A stretch of 64,000 bases of DNA from Fennellomyces sp. T-0311 (taxonomy: Eukaryota > Mucoromycota > Mucoromycetes > Mucorales > Lichtheimiaceae): the NCBI GenBank assembly GCA_025266875.1, contig JALLLT010000008.1, positions 310,001 to 374,000 on the forward strand, given 5' to 3'. Of the stretch, positions 12,146 through 25,266 are shown in pieces; within the stretch, counting starts at the first letter, position 1, and every line of letters begins with the position of its first letter. A program made the translations under genes and the position numbers. Below the pieces are notes generated by a model, which was not told the DNA's origin, searched no databases, and was given only the letters and a program-made list of their open reading frames with translations.

Positions 12146-13723
12146 CTATTGGGGAGGACGATATGGGTTCTCTTGCTGGGGAATAGATACTCGATTGGTA
12201 TTAGTAAACGGTCGTAAGCGAGGTGAAGGTGTTGCTATTGGATTTCGTCTACCGACACTTGTTGTTACGGAACGAGGTTGTGGTGAAACTACGGTGGCGT
12301 ATCCGCGATACTGATTTGAGCTATTCACGGCACGCTGTTGTTGATGTGGTCGGGTTATCCGTGAACTTTCTTGATGATGCACGGCGGATCCGCGTACAGC
12401 CGCTGCGGCTGGAGGTTGTACGATATCGTCTCGATAGTAATACTGTTGTTGTGGTCGAGCATTCTGTAAATTCTTTAGAGAATAACTCAACAACCCCGAA
12501 ATTAATATATACCGTTTGGTTCATCAAGTTGCGTCGCGCTGAAGCAGGAGGTGGGTGATAAGGTATGTACGTTTCATGACGAGCATGAACTTGGACTGGC
12601 GGCGCCAATTGATTATTTTCGTAATCTGGGCTTGGCGCACGGGTACTAGGGGCATATGGAAATGTGCGGAGCCTATCTGTTGCCGTAAACGAAGGCGCTG
12701 CTGTGTTCATCGATACTGGTGTCGGCTGCTGGAGAGTGTTCTGGATATTCGGTGTCACTTGTTTCCGTTTTAACTTTTCGTACATGAGCTATATATTCAA
12801 GAAGTTCAAGTGGGCTGTCGTCATTCTACTTGTTTGCAGACCTGAAGTTTTTGGAACTGCTTGGTCTTTTCGTGCAATTGATTTTGCAGATCGTGCATCC
12901 GGCGTTTCTCTTGCTCTTGCTCACGTATAAGCGCTAAAGTAAACGTGTAATTTATATAATGGCCCAACCACAGCGGAAGAAGCCTCGATCCAGACCTGTG
13001 CACTTTTGCTTTTCGGCTTAACATTCCGTTGTGTAAGTGTGAGTCTTGACAAGGTGATGAATTTTCTCATATATACCTTTTACTGCCCTGCTTGATTCCC
13101 GTACGGCATCTCTCAGCTGCTCTTGCAAAGTTGAGCACTTGTTTTCCAGATTCTGACGCATGATCGATTGATAGCATAGCTCTTGGGACGTTTGGTAGTA
13201 ATAGAACGCTATGGCTCGGCTTGAGATATCCATAACGACATCTGGACGTAATCCTGACAGTATAGACTAGATGCAAGTGAATCCCTACTACCAGATTACA
13301 CAATGAGCGCGTCATTTACCGATTTGTACTCTTCGGACGGATTGAGCTGAGTCACGACAATATCGTCACTATCAAGATGTCAGCGCACACACACAACCAG
13401 GGAAGAGAGTAGGCGTTACTTTTGTGTAAGCGCGGTGTTACAAGCCGGACAGACCAACGCTTGGTTGAAACAGCGATTCGCGCAGGCAATGCAAAAGATA
13501 TCTACGGGAGGTTTAGTTCTGCATAAAAAGCAACACAACAGGTTACACATTACGTGAGCATGAAGTAACGCATGCCTGATTGTATCGTCAGATCCAAAAC
13601 ACCGCAAGACAAACTCTGACACCATACCTGAGTCTCGAGGCACAAAGCCTTCCTGCAGTGCAGAACGTTGCAATGGATATCTTCGTGGTCTGTCATGGTA
13701 AAGGAGGAAGGGCCGGCTTCCAT
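12146..13723 (-). CDS. HEI10/CCNB1IP1-like RING protein (meiotic crossover E3 ligase family)
   Basis: Family members are RING SUMO/ubiquitin ligases that accumulate at crossover sites on the synaptonemal complex. Nine exons (13723-13628, 13575-13554, 13501-13420, 13368-13320, 13266-13077, 13016-12996, 12933-12842, 12788-12513, 12463-12146) give about 381 aa. With the 22-nt exon 2 and 21-nt exon 6 included, the RING reads CNVLHC, VTSCSHIFC, CANRC, CPAC. It is followed by the family signatures LNPSEEYKS and LSGLRPDVVMDISSRAIAF, a coiled coil (REQEQEKRRMHDLQ, KQFQKLQ) and a Pro/Gln/Ser-rich tail. The start ATG has an in-frame upstream TGA. The gene is divergent from the EF-hand gene, with 76 bp between ATGs. 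Which crossover pathway this species uses cannot be judged from here. Confidence 0.88.
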
Positions 13724-13799
13724 TTTTGGATTTGACAGTCAGCATTTAGACGTGGACGAATGGGTTGCCTTTGAGATATTCTGCTCTTCTGTGTAAATT

Positions 13800-14354
13800 A
13801 TGCGCACACTTTGGCTTGCTCTTGCTGCATCCATTGTAGGTTTGGTGGCTGCAGGTCCAGGCACGCATCGTTATGAACAACCTGGCCATTCCAACTATGG
13901 CGACGATAAAAACAATAAACAGTAAGCGCGCTGGCTGTTTTGCAATGAAAGACAGAAGGACTAATGCATGCTGGTTAGGCACATTATGGAACACATACAA
14001 AAGATGGCAAAGGAAGGAGGTGATGACCCTGTCAACTTGAATGAGAAGGAGCTTGTATACTACTTGTTCGTCTTGCACGACACGAATAACGATGGCAGCT
14101 TGGATGGTCACGAGTTACGTTCAGCATTCACAGACTTTGATGAAGATGAAGAAGACGATCCGACGCAGTACGTGTCGCTGGATGAAGTAACGGATATGGT
14201 GGATCACGTGCTGGAAGAGGACGATCTCAATGGCGAGTAAGTGTGGTTGTTATACGGTGCTTTTTCCAGTTATTCACATGGTCTTTATAGTGGGTTGATT
14301 TCTTGGGAGGAGTATTTACAGAGTCAGTTGTATCATGGCAATGGAGGCACTTAA
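13800..14354 (+). CDS. MCFD2-like secretory-pathway EF-hand protein
   Basis: A small protein of about 147 aa from three exons (13800-13921, 13979-14236, 14291-14354). The N terminus is a signal peptide (MRTLWLALAASIVGLVAAG). The sequence HIMEHIQK followed by two calcium-binding loops (DTNNDGSLDGHE and DLNGDGLISWEE) matches MCFD2, the luminal partner of the ERGIC-53/LMAN1 lectin cargo receptor in ER-to-Golgi transport. An acidic stretch (DFDEDEEDDP) lies between the loops. The role in cargo export is inferred from family similarity; generic EF-hand calcium binding is the safer claim. The promoter is shared with the HEI10-like gene. Confidence 0.8.
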
Positions 14355-14410
14355 ATATATTGATGTAGTGTGCGAAAGAAGAAAAAGAATGCAGGATATG
14401 TGAACAGAAT

Positions 14411-15734
14411 CTATGGTTGAGTGTCTTCTGGTAGTGGTAGTCGGCCTTCCAGTCCCAGCATGACATTGTACAGGATCGATGCCCATGCATCGAGTGGCCC
14501 AGGCATGCAGTAGCGTAGACAGTCTTGACCACCAATGTGACCATCAGGTCGGGTATCTGTAAGTGCTGCCAAATCCACGAATAGACCGCCTGCAGCCTCG
14601 ACAATTTCGCGTGCCATTGCATTGCGTCGTGCCTGTTCGCTCCATCCATATGGTAATTCTTGCTGTTCGATGTCTGTCAGTGGCACTTGGAGTGGGCTAT
14701 CCGCATCGTCGCAGAATGGATGACCAACCGTCGTTGATCGGTATATGATAAGTGATTCTGGCTTTTCAGTTCGCAGCGCTTGAATGCTGTCGATTAGTTG
14801 CTCGATAAATGTCTCGTCGTCCTCAACAACTGGTGCTCGATTGAGGATGAAGATTTTGTAGCGTTTCATGGGAAATCCAGTGGTGAATGGATAGTCGACG
14901 ATTGCAGCGGAAGGATGTCCCCCTTCGATATCAACATCTTCTGTCGGTGACAAAAGGTCATTGCGTACATATCGAAGCATAGTTTCTTTGGGCTTGGTGC
15001 AAATAGTATGGTCTATATCAACAGATTCTTAGAATTCCATCCTGTCTGCTTATGCGGAAGAAAGATATACCTCTGCAACTCAACTCGCCATAACATACAA
15101 CAGGGCCATCACGCAAGACATCGAGCAAAAGTTCATGCATTTGATACTGAACAAGATCGCCCACAAGAGCTATATATCGGCCTCTCATGGCGCGACACCA
15201 ATTTTGCGGATCAATTGTTGTTGCGGGCAACGGACAAGACGGTTGCCATCGATACGTTACCGCATCTCGATGCTGGGACTTGTCGTGGGTCTTGTAAAAC
15301 TTGTTATCGCAGGCATTGTAAATTGGATCCTGGAAATGACGGATAGGTGACACAACATTAGCCTTGACCCATCGGCCCCTGGTCCAGCAATCCACGAGCG
15401 AACGTAGGGCCTGAGCTTGGTCTTGTGTCTTGATTATGCTGCCCGGAATTATACCCTCAAAGGTATTATTAAACACTTGACGTGCTTTGTCCCTTGCTTC
15501 GGATACTCGGCGAACCGAAAGCTCGATCCGTTGCGATGGTGAAAGATGACTTGTCATTGTCGACCGGATGGTTTTGTGCGGTTCTTTATACCATGGTAAC
15601 GCAAGCCGTGCATCGTTGATAAATGAGGTTTGGTTCCTTGGTGGCGTCGAAGTCATTAACGAATACAATTGTGCAATGGCCATAAACATGGCACATAGCC
15701 CGAAAACACGCAAGAATGGACTAGTTCCCCCCAT
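14411..15734 (-). CDS. SGNH/GDSL-type (PC-esterase/Cas1p-like) membrane protein
   Basis: Two exons (15734-15071 and 15012-14411) encode about 421 aa. A short N terminus and a single signal-anchor helix (FLRVFGLCAMFMAIAQLYSL) precede a luminal domain of the PC-esterase/CAS1-like family: a C..W..DP.Y..CDNKFY block near residues 115-140, GRYIALVGDLVQYQMHE (block I position), and the C-terminal DCLRYCMPGPLDAW block with preceding RPDGHIGG. Family members transfer or remove acetyl groups on polysaccharides or glycans. The serine of the expected GDS motif is replaced by leucine (codon 15153-15155), so activity is doubtful or the nucleophile differs. Tail-to-tail with the EF-hand gene. Confidence 0.75.
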
Positions 15735-16222
15735 GGTCGAAAGGGCATTGGGTTATTCCGTAGGCAAATACGAGAAAAAAACAGTATGTGTGTTAGCGTT
15801 CGGAGTCCATTTAGTTGTCTTCAATTAGCACGGCTTATTGTTATTGCATGGTGAGTGTCAAATGCATATGCACCTCTTTTCATTATTCGTCGCGCATATG
15901 TGAAGGGCTACTGCTTTTCTTTGTATGGCACAGCTGCAAGTTCGCCACAAATTTAACTGACAGACGACCCACTCTTTTTTTACTCCTTGATAAAGTTTAC
16001 TCAGTTTGGATCATCCAGTTTCTTCGGAACCAGTAAACAGGTTCCGCCATTAGTTGAAGCACATGTTGTTGAACTGAAAATAGGAAGGATTTTAAGCTTT
16101 TAATAAATAAAGTTGTTGGCTGGATCGTATGTGTTACCCGTCTCTTTTTTTTTATACAGCTTTGACAAGATTCACTTTTTATAAAAAAAAACACACAACA
16201 ATACAAAGTGGAGGGGGAGGAT
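15735..16222. other. Intergenic region
   Basis: Lies between the start of the SGNH-like gene and the 3' end of the PKA gene. It presumably holds the former's promoter and the latter's 3' UTR. T-rich and A-rich runs near 16148-16195 resemble 3'-end sequence; nothing else recognised. Confidence 0.4.
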
Positions 16223-17915
<1,693 letters not shown>

Positions 17916-18532
17916 ACGGGAAAAGAATAAAGACGAAAAGGGTAGTCAACGGTTGGAAAAACGAAAAAGAAATAAAAAATAGATTGACTGTGTTTATATG
18001 GTTTATGCGGGGTTCACATGCGATCGGGCCTTGACGAAAAAAAAAGCTATTATTACCCCCAACACACACTTCGAACTGACCCATGTCCTCTTGAACCGCG
18101 CACGAGCACCAGTTTTATGGGTGGCGGTCATTTAATCAACCTATAAAGTGGGTTTTTACCTTTTTGAAAAAAAAAAGTTATATGGCGCACCTCCCTTTCC
18201 CTGTCTTTATGCCGAATCTGTTTTGGGTTAATGCATGTTTTTTATATCTCTATGCGAATAAATGCACTGCATATTTCGTTTTTACTCCTGATATTAAGAT
18301 GCTCCCCACTTTTGTTTCCGTAAGTTATTTGTGAAAACTTGCAAAGCACGTGTGTATCCTGGTTTTTGTTCATCGGATTCGATTGAAGACTCCAAGATCC
18401 TGGGGTTGCTGAGATTAACAAAGTTAGCCATCAACTTTTTGGTTTCAGACAGCAATCTCATCTAGCAGTTGGTAATGAACATTAAAAAATAACTAACTTT
18501 TGTTAAATTACGGTTGAAGAGAAAAAACCTAT
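17916..18532. other. Upstream region of the PKA gene
   Basis: 617 bp between the PKA start and the 3' end of the CSC1-like gene. It contains an E-box CACGTG at 18347-18352 and several T/A homopolymer runs. No reading frame with family similarity. Confidence 0.4.
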
Positions 18533-21109
18533 TCAAGCATTGGGTGGATCTAAAGGTCGACGCAACTCATCCAGCGAGAGCGATACACAGTCATCCAAAT
18601 TGTAACGATGACGACATATGTTTCTAGGCAACCAAAGACGGCGTTCAAGTGGAGTGACCAACGGAGGATAAGTATAGACATCGTCATCGCGTGGAGCATC
18701 GTCGGGATAAACTTGCATTGGACCAGTGATCAGAGCATGTTTATCTGTACTTGTAGAACTTGTTGGTGAAGATGGCATCGAATGTGGCTGATGCTGAGGA
18801 AAATGCTGAGGGCCGTATCGACCATGGCGCCACCATGCTTTGATATACGCCACTTTCCAAACACCATCATTGATCTTTTGTTCCTGCTCTTGGCATTGGA
18901 TTCGATAACACCGCCGCGAGAATTGGCGATTCAATTGAACTTTGGCCCATATCGTAAACAGGGTCAATGGTAATATTGCTGTAGCTGCCGATAATGCCGC
19001 CTTTAGATATAAAAGGCCGGTCATTGTCAATTGGAAAATCAATAATCCGTCAGAGGTATAGCCTGCCATGCGACGATACAATCGACCATTGGACTCGTAA
19101 CTCCGGACATAGGCGTAGGCGAACTGATGACGATAACAAATGACGGCGGTGGCGAAATAAAACAAGGCAAAGAGGAGGATGAGAGGTTGGATCACGGCAT
19201 AGGTTACGGCAATGACAAACACTAGAATGTGGTTGGGATAATAATAGTAATAAGGGAATGACCAAGGTTTTGTATGTTTGGCAAGTTCTCGAGGAGTCTT
19301 GGCTGTGATTCGATAATAAATGTGTCCAAAGAGTTGAGAGCCGAGCTGAACCAGTTCCATTGCGTGTGTGGCAGAATTAAACAGAATATAGTTCAAAAAG
19401 AAATTGGCGCCCTGTGGTAAGAATTTGCCTAGCAGGTGGATCATTTTGGCAGGTTCGTATAGTGCGTCGAGCATCGTCGAAAGAAAACTGGTGCCGAGTA
19501 AAAACACAATGAGGACATTAAAGACGGCGAATCGATAGTATCGTCCTAGTACGGCATCTTCGAGTTGTGAATAAGAGACAAAATCTTGCTGCTTCGATAT
19601 GGCTAAAAGGTTTTTCGAGTTGGTAAAAAAAAAAAAACCACGCATCAGCATACCTAAGAGTATCCATGGTAATACACTCATAAACAAAGTCACCAGGAGC
19701 ATTGGTAAGATGTTTTGAATAAACGACCTGACCAGATCGGATGTATCCATAAAGTAATTTAAAAACCCAAAATGTTGAGACAACGATTCCATCGAGGTCA
19801 GGCCGAGGATGAATGACACAGGGAATAACCAAAAAATAGTAAGAGACCTAAATATGGATTAGCTTTCTTCTTTCATATAAAAAAAGTATCATGTTTCATA
19901 CCAAACAGCGATAAAGACAACCCATTGTCTCAGCCGACCCATTAGTTTATCACGACGGCCATGCCTCAAAAGGCCTTTCCAAAGGAGGTCCCGAGGTTCA
20001 GGCGCGATTTGAGTTTGGAATACGCCCGGTTTCCAAGACATTTTGGCACATATTTGAGCCGATTCAATAGATCTTGCAAAAAAAAAAATCAGCAAACAAA
20101 AGGGTAAAAATCTCTTATCGATTACCATACTTGAATGTCACAAACGCAGTACCGGTTGGAGTATGATAACGCGACGAAAAATGATTGAATTCCCGTAACT
20201 GTTCGATTTCGGTATCGACGTGATCGATTTTCTTAATTATGGTCACTAGATCTTCCGTTGGTTCTTGAGTTTGAGGGTGGCGATACCATCGTATAAGTTG
20301 ACGTTCCAATCGATCGATATACAGTTCACGACGTTCCAAATGCAAATGGAGTTGATTGATGCCGGCTTGGCTGAGCAAGTAGACTGTTTCGACGGCGCCG
20401 ATCTCGGATGAGAAATGTTGCCGCAGTTGCTCAGCGTTCCTCAGATGATGTGGCACATTTGTAAGCAGTACTGTGCGTGAGCGTCTTGCATCCTGCAGCA
20501 ATAACAAGTGATGCCAGTAATTGACAAACAAAAGCCAAAGCCAGCTGAGTGAGATGATAAATGTGAACACCACATGAACCCATAATACGGGCGATTCATC
20601 TGGTACGTTTGATATTGATAATCGGTAAAGCGTCGCGTTGCTTTGAAAGGTATATGTCGAATCGGATGGTATCATGGATGCATTCCAGTGAACGATCAGT
20701 AGCACCGGACACACCAGAATGGCTTGGACCATGAGAAACTGACTGGCCATGCGTAGATAGCGTAAGTACATGGTGGCGTCCAGACCCACATGGTTGATAA
20801 AGTACGATTCATCTAGATGAAATGTACCCTTGAGCCAACCAAAGGGCCTATGCGACAGTGGTGGCGCTGCGTTGTTTCTTTTTTGTATAACTTTGCGTTA
20901 TTGTTTCATATCGTTAAAGTAATTTTTTTTTACACAAAACGTTACCCTGCTAATCGTGTCCTCGGCGCGAACAAACATTGCATCGTTTTGCGTGTTCGAA
21001 AAAACTCGAAACTGGCAACACAGGATACCGTGATGGTGCACGAAATGCCAAATGTGGCACAGAGCCCATAAAAAGTCGGCACGTAATAAGCCGTATCTAT
21101 CGTTGCCAT
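18533..21109 (-). CDS. CSC1/OSCA/TMEM63-type (DUF221) mechanosensitive cation channel
   Basis: Family members are osmo/mechanosensitive calcium-permeable channels with about 11 membrane helices. Four exons (21109-20946, 20847-20131, 20072-19902, 19847-18533) encode about 788 aa. The N-terminal helix (YGLCATFGISCTITVSC) is followed by PFGWLKGTFHLDESYFINHVGLDATMYLRY, typical of the RSN1_TM region, and a cytosolic domain beginning RTVLLTNVPHHLRNAEQL (RRM-like fold in known structures) with a charged coiled section. Next come FVTFKSIESAQICAK and the DUF221 helices (LPMLLVTLFMSVLPWILLG; FFLNYILFNSATHAMELVQLG). The C-terminal tail is Ser/Pro-rich. Exon 3 joins through the phase-2 donor at 20130. 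Confidence 0.92.
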
Positions 21110-21471
21110 TCTTTTTGCATTACAGATGGTAAACAAAAGATTATTGAAGTGAGAAAAGAAAGAAAGAGAAAATAACGGAATTTTAGCCGAAAAAGTTATT
21201 TGTTTTATTACTATGTAAGACAACAACAACTGTCAGTCTCAGAGTGACAACACAGCCGGGATGGAATGCAGACCAGTTTTTATCAAAATGTACATGGAAG
21301 GGAGTCATATATAAAATAAATTATGGAGATATGGTACAAACGGGCGAACGAAAGGGAGAGCTTTTTTTTGTGGTTTTTTGTGGGGTTGTTTTTTTCGTGT
21401 CGTAGAGTGTGTGAAAGGTTAAGTGTTGATGTGGGGGTTATACATACAAAAATATATATATAGTGGGGGTA
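21110..21471. other. Intergenic region
   Basis: 362 bp between the CSC1-like start and the 3' end of the Hal4-like kinase gene. T-rich and GT-rich tracts (21361-21400) look like 3'-end sequence; nothing else recognised. Confidence 0.35.
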
Positions 21472-23203
21472 TCAAGCATCAGGTATCGGTCTTCGTCGAG
21501 GGCTACTTGGTGACACAGGTCTGCTTTGCTGCTGTCGTTTCCGTCGTTCTTTCTCGGCAACTACACCAGGAGGTTCGGGTGTCATAACAACGAGGTTGCC
21601 ACGTTCATTATGGTTTGTTTCTTGAACATGATGAACGTGTTGGGAGCCTGGTTCATCGATTGTGCAACAATCAATGCTGCGGACCCAGGCGTCATTCAGC
21701 ACTTGTTTCAGAGTAGGTCGGCGATGAGGATCAAGATCGAGCAAGCCTGCCATGATGGGACGTGCTTCGCGTGGGAGTAGTTTTAACAGGCGAAATTGTT
21801 GCTGATTATGATTCGTGGCAAATGCCCGGAACGAGCGATCGCAGGGCCGTGCCACTCGCCAGGGAAAGCTGCGAATGGTCATGCAAACAAAAATGATTGC
21901 ACATGACCATACATCTGACTGTCGAGGGTCGTACGTCGTCTGAGTGTACTGCTCTGGTGCGATATAAGGGTCAGAGCCCAAGATGCCTAAAAAGCGAAAA
22001 TGGTGTAAGCATGTGTGTTACTCTTTTGGTGATATATATAAAATAATGTAATATAAAATACGCACCTCTGGACATGACAATGTTGTTTTCAAACGGGTAC
22101 TTGAATACGCTGGAGCACCCAAAGTCGATGATCTTCAGCATGCCCTGATGGTCGAGCACCAAATTGTCCAGTTTGAGGTCGCGGTGGGCGATGCCCATGC
22201 CGTGCAAGTATTCGAGGCCGTTCAGTAGTTGCTTCCAACAACAGGCGATTTCTTCTCGCGACATCATGCCACTCATGACAATATTAAACAGGTCATTTGG
22301 GCAATACTCCATGATTTCATAGAAATTGGGACCATCCTGCACGATATCCAAGGTCTTGATAATATTCGGATGGTGGAGGGTGGATCCAATACAAAATTCG
22401 GCCGTAACCTTCTTGATGTAGTCTTTGTCGGTCTCGTGTGGCAGACGCTTCCGAAACTGTTTCACAGCGAACGTCTTGCCATCCGTTGACTTTACTAGTC
22501 GCACGCTACCTCCCGCTCCTTTGCCAATGTAGCGACCTGTGAGAGAGAAATTATGCAGTGAGCTAAAATGCCTCAAAATGACGCGCTGGCTCCTTTTAAG
22601 GTGCACGTTCTTTTTATTACACATACCCCACTTGCCATAGCGCCCCTCAATATCTTGGCGAAATTGGTTAGCAAATGTGTCAGATTCGACACTACTGATG
22701 CTACTACTGGAGCTTGAAGGCACCAGATAGGGTTCGGAGACAAAGAACCGTCGCAGATCAGACCAGCCCAGGAACGAATCCTTGTCTGGCGATGGAGGGC
22801 GGTGGAAATGTGTGCGATGGTACTGTTCGTTGTATTCGGGTCTTTTAAACACGAATTGGGATGGCAAATTGGCACATGCATTTCGATGGGTGAGTTTGGG
22901 TCTTTGTTGCGGCACTGAACCACCTGTGGACGATTGATAAAAGGACGATGAGGATGAGGATGAGACGGAGGACGAGGCGGGTGAGGGAGGTTTGGAGGTG
23001 TGGAAGCCGCGTGTCGATCGGGAGGATGCGGCTTTTTGCAGCAGGCGGGTCAGTTCTGTCATGTCTACGTTCGAGGCGTCGTCGTTGGAGTGGACATGGC
23101 GATTGGTGGCTGTCGTGTGCGTGACAACGGCTGGCGAGAGCATTGGACTCGATGGCATCGACCGCTCTGGCGTCACAATGCCGTGCTGCAATAGGTGCGA
23201 CAT
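21472..23203 (-). CDS. Hal4/Sat4/Npr1-type fungal Ser/Thr kinase
   Basis: Three exons (23203-22627, 22536-22066, 21986-21472) give about 520 aa. A Ser-rich, presumably disordered N terminus (to about residue 190) precedes a kinase domain: [90 protein letters not shown]. The [11 protein letters not shown] and EYCPNDLF signatures fit the fungal Hal4/Sat4-Npr1 group, whose members regulate plasma-membrane transporters and potassium uptake; that role is inferred. The 90-nt intron 22537-22626 is an open multiple of three. I chose the ATG at 23203: the ATG at 23335 adds only a low-complexity Ser/Leu run translated from a GA/CT repeat. Confidence 0.88.
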
Positions 23204-23218
23204 ATAAGCAGGGAAGAG

Positions 23219-23282
23219 AGATGGAGAGAGAGAGAGCGAGAGAGAGAGAATAGAGAGAGAGAGAATAGAGAGAAAGGGGAGG
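23219..23282. repeat. (GA)n-rich microsatellite
   Basis: Interrupted GA/AGAG repeat directly upstream of the Hal4-like kinase start, probably in its 5' UTR or core promoter (a CT tract on the transcribed strand). Confidence 0.9.
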
Positions 23283-23977
23283 AGGGGGCGAGGCAGAAAA
23301 AAAAGTCGGGCTATATATATATTAAAATGAAACAAGACGGCCTTGAAACTTTACTATTTTTCCAAGTTCTGTCACCAGACCCCTTTTTTTCTCTGTCAAG
23401 TCTATAACAACAGTTTTTTTTCTCCCAGATCGGCCTTTTCCAACCGGGGCGATGAGGTCACGCGTGGCGTCCTTAAACGGCTATATTAAGCGGTGTCTGT
23501 CAATGGACACATAAATATTTGTTTCACACTTTCCTACGCAGCGGGCAGGAACAATGAAGTCCCATTCGGGTAACATTAGTGCTAGGTGGACGAATTCTTG
23601 TTGATGTTGGGACACGGACCTGCACCACGCCAACAACAACTCTAATTTGCGTGCTGGAATCCACCGACCTGCGTGTGCACCCACCAGTGTATGTGAAACC
23701 ATCGATTACCCGATGTCTCGAGGCCCAGCACGAATGGATTAAAAAAGAAATCATTTTGTGTACATTGCATTTCATCATGGGGGCTCCAATTTTCGATAGC
23801 TTAAACAGGACGCGAAACGTTCCAGGGTGAAGAAAGAGGCGGACAGTCAATCCGCTATTCATATTGCCGAATTCGAATGCCTTCTATGACAGTTGCGTCA
23901 TGTTGTTGCAGCAAGTAAGGTTCTTGTGCCTGCCGATGTATGCTTGCGGGGTTCGCACTTGTGGCTGAGATCATTTT
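23283..23977. other. Intergenic region between divergent genes
   Basis: About 700 bp between the Hal4-like kinase and the thiouridylase gene. Overlapping unrecognised frames occur at 23579-23830 (+) and 23524-23862 (-). Neither resembles a family I know, and no splice path clearly connects them to the neighbours. A missed small gene or 5' exon is possible. Confidence 0.4.
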
Positions 23978-25120
23978 TTGGATGTTTGCCCAACCTTTTT
24001 GTCACTACAACATATGCACAGGCTGTTGCAAACACGGCTCAACCACTGTGCCAAGCCAGGAGATCGTGTCATGGTCGCCATGTCCGGTGGGGTTGATTCA
24101 AGTGTCACCGCCGCATTGCTAAAACAACAGGGGTACCGTGTGCAAGGCATTTACATGCGCAATTGGGATACCGCGGATGAACGGGGCGTGTGCACGTCAA
24201 CGCAGGATTGGGAAGATGTCCAGCGGGTCTGTGACACGCTCAAGATCAATTGTACCCAAGTAAACTTCGTCAAAGAGTACTGGACCGATGTATTTGAGCA
24301 GACACTAGACGACTATGCGCACGGGCTGACACCCAACCCAGATATCCAGTGCAACCAGCATATCAAGTTTGGGCATCTCATGCAACACGTTCCCAAGGGT
24401 ACGTTCCTAGCAACCGGGCATTATTGTCGCTCATACAACGGGCAATTGTGGCGAGGACGCGACCGACGCAAAGATCAATCGTACTTCTTGTCGACCGTCA
24501 AATCAGATGCCATCCAGCGCACGCTGTTTCCTTTGGGCGAATTCGATAGCAAGGCACAAGTCAAGGCGATCGCTCATCAGCTGGATTTGCACGTGGCACA
24601 GAAACGTGAGAGCATGGGTATCTGTTTTGTGGGGCAAAAGCGGCGCTTTGCCGATTTTCTGGCAGAATACATTAAGCAGGAGCCAGGTCCAGCCGTAGAT
24701 CTAGATGGCAACTTGATCGGTCAACACAAGGGCCTGTTTGGCTATACGGTCGGTCAGGCGTCGCGCATCTGCCATGGCTCGGACAAGTGGTTTGTGGCAC
24801 ATAAACGGGTCAGCGACAATACCTTGGTGTGTGTGCCTGGCTCTGACCATCCTGCACTCTTTCACTCGGCCTTGACGGCACGTGACTGGGTCTGGATCGA
24901 GGGCCGCCCGCCTTTTGCGATTGAGAATGTTCTCGTGGATGCGCAGGTGAGGTATCGCATGGCGCCACAGAAGGCCGTGCTATCCGCATTGGACGATGGG
25001 CGTTACCATCTAAAATTCCTTGATCCGATCAGAGCCATGGCGCCAGGCCAGCAGGTCGTTATCTATCGAGATGACTGGTGCCTCGGAGGCGGCGTAATAC
25101 AAGACATTGATCCATTGTAA
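23978..25120 (+). CDS. Mitochondrial tRNA-specific 2-thiouridylase (MnmA/TRMU/Slm3)
   Basis: Intronless frame of about 380 aa. MnmA-family enzymes activate U34 of Lys, Glu and Gln tRNAs with ATP and insert sulfur. Visible features are the PP-loop MSGGVDSSVTAALL (about residue 35), GIYMRNWD, TPNPDIQCNQHIKFG (first catalytic Cys), LATGHYCR, KDQSYFLS, ESMGICFVGQ (second catalytic Cys), the GQHKGLFGYTVGQ central-domain motif and a C-terminal beta-barrel ending RDDWCLGGGVI. Fungal homologues are mitochondrial. The start is uncertain: an in-frame ATG at 24014 would also leave a basic N terminus (MHRLLQTRLNH) suited to import. Confidence 0.93.
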   Translation: MDVCPTFLSLQHMHRLLQTRLNHCAKPGDRVMVAMSGGVDSSVTAALLKQQGYRVQGIYMRNWDTADERGVCTSTQDWEDVQRVCDTLKINCTQVNFVKEYWTDVFEQTLDDYAHGLTPNPDIQCNQHIKFGHLMQHVPKGTFLATGHYCRSYNGQLWRGRDRRKDQSYFLSTVKSDAIQRTLFPLGEFDSKAQVKAIAHQLDLHVAQKRESMGICFVGQKRRFADFLAEYIKQEPGPAVDLDGNLIGQHKGLFGYTVGQASRICHGSDKWFVAHKRVSDNTLVCVPGSDHPALFHSALTARDWVWIEGRPPFAIENVLVDAQVRYRMAPQKAVLSALDDGRYHLKFLDPIRAMAPGQQVVIYRDDWCLGGGVIQDIDPL

Positions 25121-25163
25121 ATTTATATAGTGCATACACACACGCACGCCCGTACGCCCGCTT

Positions 25164-25190
25164 GTATATATATATATATATGTGTGTGTG
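25164..25190. repeat. (TA)n/(TG)n microsatellite
   Basis: Dinucleotide tract between the convergent thiouridylase and VAP genes, likely within overlapping 3' UTRs. Confidence 0.85.
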
Positions 25191-25266
25191 ATTGTTTGTT
25201 TTACTAAGCCATTATGTATCCATTTTTTTCATTTATAATCTGTATATCCCCTCTCCCGCCCTCTCT

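Noticed and set aside
23204..23335. N-terminal extension of the Hal4-like kinase with a hydrophobic Leu/Ser stretch (signal-peptide-like)
   Set aside because: It is a translation of the GA/CT microsatellite; the kinase family starts with a soluble Ser-rich region, and the ATG at 23203 fits better.
23524..23862. Overlapping sense (23579-23830) and antisense frames before the thiouridylase gene
   Set aside because: Neither has family similarity or splice links that I could defend; left as intergenic with a note.
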